From NCBI GenBank assembly GCA_023436145.1, contig JAEZKP010000093.1:1-18506 (forward strand): a stretch of DNA of 18,506 nt. Direction: 5' to 3'. Below the pieces are notes generated by a model. The model saw only the letters and a list, made by a program, of their open reading frames with translations, did not search any database and was not told where the DNA came from. Shown piece by piece: positions 8,501 to 14,272 of this stretch. The first letter of the stretch is position 1; the number at the start of each line of letters is the position of its first letter. The stretch is from Fibrobacterota bacterium. GTDB taxonomy: Bacteria > Fibrobacterota > Chitinivibrionia > Chitinivibrionales > Chitinispirillaceae. The position numbers and the translations under genes were made by a program.

Positions 8501-8554
8501 AGTTATGGCAAATTGATGGAGATTGTGGGAGCTGTGCATAAGGGAGAGCATTGA
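5510..8554 (+). CDS. res: Type III restriction enzyme Res subunit (SF2 helicase-nuclease)
   Basis: This 1014-aa protein has the full type III Res architecture and a usual length for the family. Walker A is METGTGKT (97-104) and the DEAD-box-like motif II is ILDEPQ (221-226). Motif III is YSAT (248-251), and the arginine-finger motif VI is QEVGRGLRI (549-557). A PD-(D/E)xK nuclease lies at the C-terminus, with D936 and ETK at 954-956. The ATG follows TAAGGGGAC, 12 bp after mod. Res hydrolyses ATP to move or diffuse along DNA and cuts when complexes meet at head-to-head sites, but only as part of a Res-Mod complex. The gene is intact, in contrast to mod and the HNH gene on either side. If mod is truly broken, Res should be inert because it cannot recognise DNA alone. 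Confidence 0.93.
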   Translation: MKLKFKQQAYQTAAVESIADCFKGQPNTSGIQYRIDPGKTIQLQTDTTGLGFKNENLLISKIQLLENIQEVQRRQNLPVSSSLIESKISSINLDIEMETGTGKTYVYTKSIFELNRRYGWSKFIIVVPSIAIREGVMKSLQITQEHFQEIYGKKAKFFIYNSKQLHNLESFSSDGGINIMIINVQAFNAKGKNNRRIYDELDDFQSRRPIDVIKANHPILILDEPQKMEGGRTLESLIEFNPLMILRYSATHKTTHNKVHRLDALDAYNQKLVKKIAVRGISVKGLSGTNAYLYLESIEISKLAPVARIEFEIKQNNGIVRKLRKFSKGDNLFDLSGGLDQYRGFVISDINAITNTVIFTNGTEIYAGEAIGDVTESTLRRIQIREAIRAHLDKEQILFHQGIKVLTLFFIDEVAKYRLYNKDEESKGEYARIFEEEYIDALNELGLIDKPEYKKYLDGIDPSKTHNGYFSIDKKSNRMVDPSTAARSTETDDVDAYDLILKDKERLLSFEEPVRFIFSHSALREGWDNPNVFVICTLKHSDNTISRRQEVGRGLRIAVNRYGERQDNPATVHQTNILTVIASESYKDFVAGLQRDISESLSERPRLANESYFTGKRLMTEKGFLEVDAVMAKQIYKYLLKNDYTDDNDHININYIDAVRDGTLAPLPAELQEYSQQIYQLIDSVFSEAKLPDIENDRDIKNNPLNDNFSKEEFKELWSRINKKAVYSVHFDSDELIKKCIKAIDKDLRVTPLTYNIIEGDQKDSIDYDEMATGSSFKVRTNKTEYERKSVHSAVKYDLIGKICENVKLTRKTVSSILTGIDAVVFAQFKQNPESFIAEASSIINEQKATMIIEHLSYDVISDTFDTNIFTDNQTRQDFSKTGSKLKKHIYDYVLTDSKNERTFVEELDTSTEVVVYAKLPRGFFIPTPVGDYNPDWAIAFKEGVVKHIYFVAETKGSISSMELRQVELTKIDCARRFFFEINKKFSQKNVKYDVVNSYGKLMEIVGAVHKGEH

Positions 8555-8555
8555 T

Positions 8556-8774
8556 ATGAATAACCTCAGAGATACTCTGAACGGTGCTTGTTTGAATCCG
8601 AAAGAATTAACAGTATCGGATATCTTTGATGTATTACCTCCAGGTTCACTGATTCCAGCACTTCGTGATAAAATTGTACACTATACTTTAAATGAAAGGA
8701 TTCCAAAGAAAAAAGCTAAACCAGCAATCATACTCACTCCTAACACTACTGCGAAACCTGTCATTTTGCTTTAG
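8556..8774 (+). CDS. Small ORF after res; probable out-of-frame N-terminus of the HNH gene
   Basis: This frame encodes 72 aa starting at an ATG that sits one base after the res stop codon and is preceded by AAGGGAGAG. I do not recognise the sequence. It has a mixed helix-like N-terminal half (LTVSDIFDVLPPGSLIPALRDKI is split here by position 18-40) and a basic Lys-rich stretch near residues 51-56. The end, KPVILL-stop, coincides with a TTTT run (8764-8767). The -1 frame is open from 8744 straight into the HNH ORF with no start codon until 8855, and reads as protein. Inserting one T would give KPVIFALEDIQF and join both ORFs into a protein of about 279 aa. I therefore think this is the N-terminal fragment of the HNH gene; an independent small protein is the alternative. 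Confidence 0.55.
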   Translation: MNNLRDTLNGACLNPKELTVSDIFDVLPPGSLIPALRDKIVHYTLNERIPKKKAKPAIILTPNTTAKPVILL

Positions 8775-8854
8775 AAGACATTCAGTTCGTATTAGTTTAT
8801 TTTGATTATATTGATAGTAAAAAGAAGCCCTCTGGCCAGGTTTGGAATCTTTTT

Positions 8855-9391
8855 ATGAACTATAGTGAAACATATTTTGGAAAAAGGAAAGTATTTTCAT
8901 CTTCAGAATCCTGCATTTATGCATTGTGTCGTGAGCTAAGAACTGAACTTAACTACCTACTTTATAATTCAAAATCAACTTCAGATTATATCGCAAACGA
9001 AGGTCATCGCCGAATTATTACACATTCAGTAATCGAAAGAGATTCCAAGTTTGTTAGAATTGTCAAACAGAGACATAAGGAACAGTTCGGACATTTGTTC
9101 TGCACAATATGTACTTTCAATAAAGAATCCATTCTTAATTTTGGAGAAGCTGCAATCGAAGCACATCATCTGGTTCCGTTGAATAAAATAGACCTTGATA
9201 AGCCAGAAATGAATTCAACCGAAAATCTTGCAATTGTATGTACCAATTGCCACCGAAGAATTCACAGATTCATGGTAGAAAATGAAATACCAGATCATCT
9301 TTCTGGCAATGATTTATTCACTCATATTAAAAACAGAATTAGTCCTTCCCAAATAAGGATACGAAGAGATGGCAATAATCAAAATAAATAA
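8855..9391 (+). CDS. HNH endonuclease, probably missing its N-terminal part
   Basis: The frame shown starts at the only ATG and encodes 178 aa, but the same frame is open upstream to 8744 with protein-like sequence and no other start, and the ATG lacks a good ribosome-binding site. The C-terminal half is an HNH/McrA-type zinc-and-metal nuclease fold: CTIC (83-86), EAHHLVPL (102-109) with the catalytic His pair, ENLAIVCTNCHRRIH (123-137) with the second Cys pair C129/C132 and H133/H137. HNH proteins of this type nick or cut DNA and are frequent neighbours of restriction systems. It lies in the res operon, and its last 23 bp overlap the next ORF. The likely lesion is a lost T at 8764-8767. The nuclease domain itself is complete, so activity depends on whether the N-terminal part (probably specificity) is needed. 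Confidence 0.8.
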   Translation: MNYSETYFGKRKVFSSSESCIYALCRELRTELNYLLYNSKSTSDYIANEGHRRIITHSVIERDSKFVRIVKQRHKEQFGHLFCTICTFNKESILNFGEAAIEAHHLVPLNKIDLDKPEMNSTENLAIVCTNCHRRIHRFMVENEIPDHLSGNDLFTHIKNRISPSQIRIRRDGNNQNK

Positions 9392-9701
9392 CATTGAGAT
9401 TAATAACGTAAGAATGCATCTTGAACCGTTTTTTAATGTGTCTACTGCTTATTTACAGTACCCTGAAAATGCATATAAGACAAAAGAGACTGAAAATGGT
9501 TTCAACTTATGGATACCATCATACGTTGTCATTGAGCTTTTTCACCAAAAGATATTGAAAAAAAAGAACTTTGATTTGGAAATAGATGGTGAATACAAAG
9601 GAAGATACTACATTAAAGAGATCCGCTATCCTAATGATACTGAATCAATATATAATCGGATAAGATTAAATATCGTGAGATCAAAAGTAAAGGCAGAATG
9701 A
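9369..9701 (+). CDS. Hypothetical protein in the RM/HNH operon
   Basis: This 110-aa protein overlaps the end of the HNH ORF by 23 bp and is preceded by AAGGA at a suitable distance, so translation is probably coupled. I do not recognise the family. It looks globular and soluble, with alternating polar/hydrophobic beta-strand-like segments (KINNIEINNVRMHLEPFF at the start, then DLEIDGEYKGRYYIKEIRY at about 70-88), several aromatic residues, no signal peptide and no cysteine. The final part (IYNRIRLNIVRSKVK) is basic. Operon position suggests a partner of the HNH nuclease or of the RM complex, but no motif supports a specific activity. Confidence 0.65.
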   Translation: MAIIKINNIEINNVRMHLEPFFNVSTAYLQYPENAYKTKETENGFNLWIPSYVVIELFHQKILKKKNFDLEIDGEYKGRYYIKEIRYPNDTESIYNRIRLNIVRSKVKAE

Positions 9702-9811
9702 ATACAGAAATAGCGGTGAAAAAAAACCTGATACCTCTATTAGAACAAAAAATACGAACCCCTCCGGCACTGCCACCGTCTGTTGTAGCAAACGTAGTAT
9801 CTGAAACTTAA
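9698..9811 (+). CDS. Possible 37-aa ORF coupled by an ATGA overlap
   Basis: The ATG at 9698-9700 overlaps the stop TGA (9699-9701) of the preceding gene, the classic arrangement for coupled translation, and AAAGGCAG lies just upstream. The predicted peptide begins MNTEIAVKKNLIPLLEQKI and has a proline-rich centre (TPPALPPSVV) before the TAA at 9809-9811. No family is recognisable. It may be a real small protein, the start of a truncated larger gene, or chance. Nothing else follows until the FN3 gene. Confidence 0.35.
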   Translation: MNTEIAVKKNLIPLLEQKIRTPPALPPSVVANVVSET

Positions 9812-10039
9812 CATAAAACCATAACTACCTATGGCGCTCAGATAATTTTCCCATTATTAATTTACATATTATAGTGTGCGTGCGACCTCGGTGCAAAGAG
9901 TTTTGCAGGTCAGATAACTGATCGCATTTCGGTATGCGGTTATATTCTACTTTTGTTCTCAATTTTATGTACATACCATGATTGTTGTCTGGTGTTGCGT
10001 TTAGTATCATTATGGAAAATATAAACCAAAGGAGGCTGC
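9812..10039. other. Intergenic region between the defence operon and the FN3 gene
   Basis: The DNA is non-coding as far as I can see. A hairpin is formed by TGCAAA (9892-9897) and TTTGCA (9902-9907), extended by GACC/GGTC with a 4-nt bulge, but no T-run follows, so it is not a convincing terminator. The right end carries a weak promoter-like pair and a strong ribosome-binding site for the next gene. Confidence 0.45.
9982..10010 (+). promoter_or_regulatory. Weak promoter candidate for the FN3-repeat gene
   Basis: TTGTTG (9982-9987) and TATCAT (10005-10010) are 17 bp apart. The -10 matches the consensus at 5 of 6 positions and the -35 at 3 of 6. Transcription would start near 10017, leaving a short leader that includes AAAGGAGG before the ATG at 10040. 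Confidence 0.3.
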
Positions 10040-12124
10040 ATGTATTCCATAAAATCACTTGCCATTATTATTATCGTATTGACCCTAAATGTTTTTGCTC
10101 TTGATACTCTGAATATTCAGCTCGCTCCTAAAAATGATGTCTATGTAACTTATTTTCCCACGCAATTTGATGCCAACGCACTTTTCAATTCAGCAGGATG
10201 GCTAATCGGTGCAGGGAATGTTACTGGCACTATAAAAGAATTTCACTACAATGAATCATTTTTGGAAACAGATTTAAGAAACATTCCTGATTCAGTAGAA
10301 ATAGTAAAGGCTCAATTGTTCATCTATGTTTCAAAGGTAGTCATGATAAGTAATCATGATAATGAACTCGCGTTTCTTGAACATTATCGAAGTACAGGTT
10401 TTACCGGAAACTGTCTTTCCGATCTCCAGAATTTTGCGGGACCCACACCAGTCACAGAATATGTATACACATTTTATTCGAGCACGCAAATCGGTTGGAT
10501 TGGTATCGATGTAACTAGCAAAATTTCAGCTGATGTCAGAAATAATTGTGATTGGGCAGCATTTGGTATAAAACCAGCCCCGCATGGTGATCCAATTGAA
10601 CTGTTAGGTGAAGCAAAAGGGGTAGTAACGGCAAGCGCGAACAATTCATCCAATCAGCCCTATCTCAGAGTCGTAATGCGAAAGAAAACGGCTCTCCCTG
10701 ATGTTCCGTCACTTGTTTACCCATCAAAAAATTCATCCGATATTCCTGTTAATACAAAATTAGTCTGGAACCAGGTTTCGAAAGCGCAGTCATTTTATTT
10801 ACAGGTTGCAAAAGATATTTCTTTTTCTTCAATAATTCTCAAAGACAGTACAATCAGTGACACGACCTGCAATGTGTCATCTCTGTTAAGTAATGCAACC
10901 TATTACTGGCGTGTTTGTGCTGAAAATGACGGTGGAAAAAGCGCATGGTCGGAAGTATGGAGCTTTACTACAATACCTTCTGTATCAGATGCGCCAACAC
11001 TTGTCTCTCCATTGGACCAAGCAACTGACCAACCACTTGAACTTCAGCTTTCCTGGAATGTGGTCACCGGTGCTTCTTCATACAGAATACAGTTGTCAAA
11101 AACAGCGGATTTCTCAACTACGGTTTTGGATGATTCTACATTGATCGGGAATTCAAAAACAATCGGACCTCTTGCAAACGGAACTGCCTACTACTGGAGG
11201 GTAAATGCTAAAAATGCCGGGGGAACAAGTCCATGGTCAGAGATAAGGAGTTTCACCACAATACCTTCCGCCGCTGATGCACCTGCACTTACTTCTCCAG
11301 CCGATAAAACAACAGACCAGCCTCTCAGTCTCCAGTTTTCATGGAGCAGTGTGACAGGAGCAAAGACATATCGTATTCAATTGTCAACAGCCGCCGATTT
11401 ATCATCTCCAGTTTTGGATGATTCCATTCTGACCGTGAATTCGAAAACGATTGGATCTCTTGCAAACAATACCACCTACTACTGGAGGGTAAATGCTAAA
11501 AACGCCGGGGGAACAAGTCCATGGTCAGAGATAAGGAGTTTCTCGACTTTACCGGCACTTCCGGGGGTTGTGACGCTTCTTTCACCTGAAGACGATAGCA
11601 TTATTGCCACCGACAGCATCCGTTTAATCTGGGGCAAGCCATCCGGTATTGCAGATAAATACTTAGTAGAGATTTTTTCAAATGCAGAATTGACAACAGT
11701 TTTTTTTGCAGATTCAGCTGTTACAGACACGACTATCATTTGTGGCGCTTTGCAGAATAGAAAGTCGTACTGGTGGAGAGTAAAAGCACACAATTCCGCT
11801 GGATGGGGAAACATGGGACCAGCGCGAAAATTCACGGTTGAAATGCATGCAACCGCCCTATTACCTGGCAGAGTTATTACCGATTTCAGCGGTATATCAA
11901 GCGCAAATGGCAGTTTCAGATATGGTTTACCTTCAAATTCCCGTGTTCTGATCAGAACATATACCCTGCAAGGGAAACAGGTGAAAACATACATTAATGG
12001 TTACCAGAAAGCCGGGTTTTATCAGGTTAACATGGAAAGCTCAAACCTGGCAAACGGACAATACATTCTGTTTTTCAAAGCCGGAAATTTCAACATGAAA
12101 AGAATGGTTTCAATATACAATTGA
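10040..12124 (+). CDS. Secreted DNRLRE-like/fibronectin type III repeat protein with C-terminal sorting domain
   Basis: This 694-aa protein begins 5 nt after AAAGGAGG. A signal peptide spans residues 1-20 (cleavage VFA|LD). Residues about 22-213 form a jelly-roll-like domain with features of the DNRLRE/CBM96 family: a 'SVEIVKAQLFIYV' strand, 'GIDVTSKI', and a 'QPYLRVVM' ending. Four fibronectin type III-like modules follow at about 220-312, 313-408, 409-505 and 506-601, each with the 'YYWRVxAxNxGG' or related strand. The end (about 605-694: SRVLIRTYTLQGKQVK, GYQKAGFYQVNMESSNLANG, MKRMVSIYN) is a compact beta domain of the type IX-like C-terminal sorting class. It probably anchors or presents the protein outside the cell, possibly binding polysaccharide. 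FN3 modules 2 and 3 are almost identical in DNA over 68 bp, indicating recent duplication. Confidence 0.8.
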   Translation: MYSIKSLAIIIIVLTLNVFALDTLNIQLAPKNDVYVTYFPTQFDANALFNSAGWLIGAGNVTGTIKEFHYNESFLETDLRNIPDSVEIVKAQLFIYVSKVVMISNHDNELAFLEHYRSTGFTGNCLSDLQNFAGPTPVTEYVYTFYSSTQIGWIGIDVTSKISADVRNNCDWAAFGIKPAPHGDPIELLGEAKGVVTASANNSSNQPYLRVVMRKKTALPDVPSLVYPSKNSSDIPVNTKLVWNQVSKAQSFYLQVAKDISFSSIILKDSTISDTTCNVSSLLSNATYYWRVCAENDGGKSAWSEVWSFTTIPSVSDAPTLVSPLDQATDQPLELQLSWNVVTGASSYRIQLSKTADFSTTVLDDSTLIGNSKTIGPLANGTAYYWRVNAKNAGGTSPWSEIRSFTTIPSAADAPALTSPADKTTDQPLSLQFSWSSVTGAKTYRIQLSTAADLSSPVLDDSILTVNSKTIGSLANNTTYYWRVNAKNAGGTSPWSEIRSFSTLPALPGVVTLLSPEDDSIIATDSIRLIWGKPSGIADKYLVEIFSNAELTTVFFADSAVTDTTIICGALQNRKSYWWRVKAHNSAGWGNMGPARKFTVEMHATALLPGRVITDFSGISSANGSFRYGLPSNSRVLIRTYTLQGKQVKTYINGYQKAGFYQVNMESSNLANGQYILFFKAGNFNMKRMVSIYN
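11187..11542 (+). repeat. Intragenic 288-bp-period repeat in FN3 modules 2 and 3
   Basis: The segment 11187-11254 reappears at 11475-11542 with one mismatch in 68 bp (a silent AAT/AAC change within 'AKNAGG'). The offset is 288 bp, exactly 96 codons, the size of one FN3 module. Similarity further upstream in the modules is lower at DNA level, so the identical part has either been gene-converted or is strongly constrained. Confidence 0.8.
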
Positions 12125-12180
12125 ACCGGGTTTAAGATATACACCCCGATATTTTTAAAAAACATAGATAGGAGGCAATA

Positions 12181-12957
12181 ATGAACCGATACAATTCAAT
12201 CTCTATCAGGAAGCTGATCTCTATAATGCTATTGGTTACTTCCTTACTGGCGATAGGATCAATTATTAATTGTTCTGACAATAATCCACTTTCTGAAGAA
12301 CAGACAAATAATACCGATGATAGTTACGATATTAACGATGACTACGATATTTCTGATGATGACGATGATGATTACAGCATTGAAGAGATCCCGGTTCCTG
12401 GTAAATATCGAGGTACGGCTAAAATAACAGTTGTTTATGGCCTATCAAGTAATGGCAACCCGTTTGCCACAAAAAATTATACTCATCCAGTGGACGTATT
12501 TATCAAAAAACCAGTAAGCATCTCATTAACCAATCTAAAGGAAACAAATGACCTAAACATTGAAATGCGTACTCTTCCAGACGTAGTATTAAACAAATAC
12601 GCCGGTAGTTTTTATATTTGCAGTGCGACATCCGCAGCTCCTGGGGCCAATCCCAATTTGAGCACAAATCTGCTTTTTCAATTCTGGAACCTTCAAATTG
12701 ATGGGACATCAATAGAAGGAACCATAAAAAATACTTATAAGAGCTATAATCCCGTTGTATTTGCCAACTTTTTCACAATTGAGACAGTATCCGGAACTCC
12801 GCGATATTTATCAAGATACCTGGAGAGCGTTTCAGTCATGTCAGGAACTATCGATGATGAAGATGCGGAGATAGAGGTTATAGGCGGTGTGGAAGGGGGC
12901 ATGCCGGATTATGTTTGTGTATTTAAAATTATTATTTCAGCAAAGAGGGTATACTAA
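12181..12957 (+). CDS. Probable lipoprotein with acidic linker, function unknown
   Basis: This 258-aa protein starts at an ATG preceded by ATAGGAGGCA. A hydrophobic signal (residues 11-30) ends in SIIN-C31, resembling a lipobox, although Asn at -1 is unusual; C31 is followed by SDNN. Residues about 40-66 are a low-complexity acidic linker with two YDI-S/N-DD units and a run of aspartates, typical of a spacer holding a domain off the membrane. The remaining 190 residues look like a beta-rich globular domain ('GKYRGTAKITVVYG' at its start) with an 'IDGTSIEGTI' segment; I cannot name it. It lies 56 bp after the FN3 gene and may be co-transcribed as its surface partner. Confidence 0.65.
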   Translation: MNRYNSISIRKLISIMLLVTSLLAIGSIINCSDNNPLSEEQTNNTDDSYDINDDYDISDDDDDDYSIEEIPVPGKYRGTAKITVVYGLSSNGNPFATKNYTHPVDVFIKKPVSISLTNLKETNDLNIEMRTLPDVVLNKYAGSFYICSATSAAPGANPNLSTNLLFQFWNLQIDGTSIEGTIKNTYKSYNPVVFANFFTIETVSGTPRYLSRYLESVSVMSGTIDDEDAEIEVIGGVEGGMPDYVCVFKIIISAKRVY

Positions 12958-13080
12958 AGCACAATGATATTAATAACCGACAGATACTTTTAAGGGTAAC
13001 GAAATCCAGGAGTTTATTTTCAGGATTTATTTAGAATTGTATTCCTTACCAGAGCCTCAGAGGCTAAGGGTTGTTTAGCA

Positions 13081-13107
13081 TTTGTATAATTTACCGGACA
13101 CTACTGA
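13081..13107 (+). repeat. 27-bp dispersed direct repeat, copy 2
   Basis: This is 24/27 identical to 101-127, including a 15-bp exact core (13093-13107). It is in the same orientation, about 13 kb away, so the two copies bracket the metalloprotease, tRNA, RM and FN3 regions. Confidence 0.6.
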
Positions 13108-13157
13108 ATCCAAATCATATCCAACCCAGTTTTTTATGTTTGAAAATGGGCGTTTCC

Positions 13158-13198
13158 ACCGGTAGAGACAAGGCATACTTTGTCTCTGCCGGTTTATT
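13158..13198 (+). terminator. Intrinsic terminator between convergent genes
   Basis: ACCGG-T-AGAGACAA (13158-13171) pairs with TTGTCTCT-G-CCGGT (13180-13193), a 14-bp stem with one G-T wobble and an 8-nt loop. TTTATTAT follows on the plus strand. It lies about 200 bp after the lipoprotein stop and would stop plus-strand transcripts; the minus side lacks a T-run. Confidence 0.55.
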
Positions 13199-13312
13199 AT
13201 CTATACCGGTTTCCGATTAAATCAACCATTCCTTGACCGATATTTTCCGTTAATTTCAATATTTTAATTTACATATTTATAGGCATTCTTCATTATGACA
13301 AAAGCATAAAAA

Positions 13313-13855
13313 TCATTTGTTCTTATTCCAAACCGCAATAGAAAAACCAATACCCATGGTAAAAGCGTGTAAGTATTCTTTATACGTTCCTATGATTTGA
13401 GTATACTGATATCCTGGTCTTATATGCATAAATGCACTTTCTGCTACCCTGATCTTGAAACCTATGTATGCAGGAATTGCATATGCATGACGTGTTACAG
13501 TTTCAGAATTATAATAATTATAATACCCGTATGTATAAACGTATGCAGCACCAAACCCTGTACTTAAGGCTACTATGTCATTAAGGGGAAAAACAAATCC
13601 ATTCATAACTCCAGAGGCTAATCCAATCTCCGTATTACTTCCGGCATTCTCAAGCATAAATTCAACAACAGGACCAACATAATAATGTTTGTTCAGGTAA
13701 AAATCTAAATTAAATGCTGAATTTAGATTTGTGCCATTACTTCCCCTCGTAAAAAAACTGAAAGCCCCACCTACCTCAATAGAGGCATCTCCTGCAAAAA
13801 TTTCAAAAGAAAAGCAAAATGTGAGCAGTGTCAATACTAGAAATCTTTTGATCAT
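13313..13855 (-). CDS. Outer-membrane beta-barrel protein, unknown function
   Basis: This 180-aa protein is read from an ATG preceded by CAGGAGAG on the minus strand. Residues 1-21 are a signal peptide (cleavage IFA|GD). The rest consists of alternating amphipathic strands rich in Gly and aromatic residues (DASIEVGGAFSFF, HYYVGPVVEFML, GFGAAYVYTYGYYNYYN, AYIGFKIRVAES, HAFTMGIGFSIAVWNK). This fits a small eight-stranded barrel of the OmpA-like/OMP_b-brl class, inserted in the outer membrane. There is no periplasmic domain. It stands alone, divergent from the subtilase gene and convergent with the lipoprotein gene. No substrate or ligand can be inferred. Confidence 0.7.
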   Translation of the reverse strand: MIKRFLVLTLLTFCFSFEIFAGDASIEVGGAFSFFTRGSNGTNLNSAFNLDFYLNKHYYVGPVVEFMLENAGSNTEIGLASGVMNGFVFPLNDIVALSTGFGAAYVYTYGYYNYYNSETVTRHAYAIPAYIGFKIRVAESAFMHIRPGYQYTQIIGTYKEYLHAFTMGIGFSIAVWNKNK

Positions 13856-14215
13856 AACAGCTCTCCTGTCATCTGAAAAAAAATGAATATATAGTGTCTA
13901 AAATAATCGTATTCACATTCAATATAATATTCTCCTCACTTATAAGAAAGCCACTATTTTATTTATGTGAATAGTCCATTATCATTGCCTCATCGGCCAC
14001 CTGTCTTCAGTTTTCCAGAAGTCGCTTTCTTAAGACCGGTCCTCTTCAGAAAAAATTTCCTTAAAAGATTACCAGCAGATCGAAAATCAGTGAAAAAGAG
14101 CAAACTTCGGCTCAGAAGTGAAAAAAACACACACCTGTGGAAACCTTTTTAGATACCAGAAAAATGAACTTTCCAGGCTCCGCCATTACTTTATTATGAA
14201 CGCAATAACTGAAGG
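13856..14215. other. Divergent intergenic region before the subtilase gene
   Basis: AT-rich DNA separates the beta-barrel gene (minus) and the subtilase gene (plus). A 61-codon plus-strand frame (13967-14152) has no ribosome-binding site and a Ser/Lys/Arg-biased translation, so I do not call it. The ribosome-binding site for the barrel gene lies at the left edge. Confidence 0.5.
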
Positions 14216-14244
14216 TTGACACAAAACTATAACTGCACATTAAT
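14216..14244 (+). promoter_or_regulatory. Probable promoter of the subtilase gene
   Basis: A perfect -35 box TTGACA (14216-14221) is followed, after exactly 17 bp, by ATTAAT (14239-14244), a 4/6 match to the -10 consensus. Transcription would start near 14251, about 22 bases before the ATG at 14273. This decides the start of the protein: the TTG at 14216, which would add 19 residues ahead of the signal peptide, is better explained as part of the -35 box. Confidence 0.5.
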
Positions 14245-14272
14245 TGTATCTTTCAGAGCACAGGCATTTGAA

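Larger units (their letters stand above)
12958..13312. other. Intergenic region between convergent lipoprotein and barrel genes
   Basis: No gene is seen. The region contains a short perfect palindrome (AGCCTC-A-GAGGCT, 13053-13065), the second copy of the 27-bp direct repeat (13081-13107) and a good hairpin (13158-13193) that may terminate transcription between the two convergent genes. Confidence 0.55.

Noticed and set aside
9884..9911. Terminator after the defence operon
   Set aside because: The hairpin is interrupted by a 4-nt bulge and no T-run follows it on either strand, so I list it only as a possible structure.
13967..14152. 61-codon plus-strand ORF between the beta-barrel and subtilase genes
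   Set aside because: It has no ribosome-binding site and a biased Ser/Arg/Lys composition with no recognisable fold. It lies in a promoter-type divergent region.
14216..14272. TTG start giving the subtilase 19 extra residues
   Set aside because: TTG overlaps a perfect -35 TTGACA, and the signal peptide begins naturally at the ATG at 14273.
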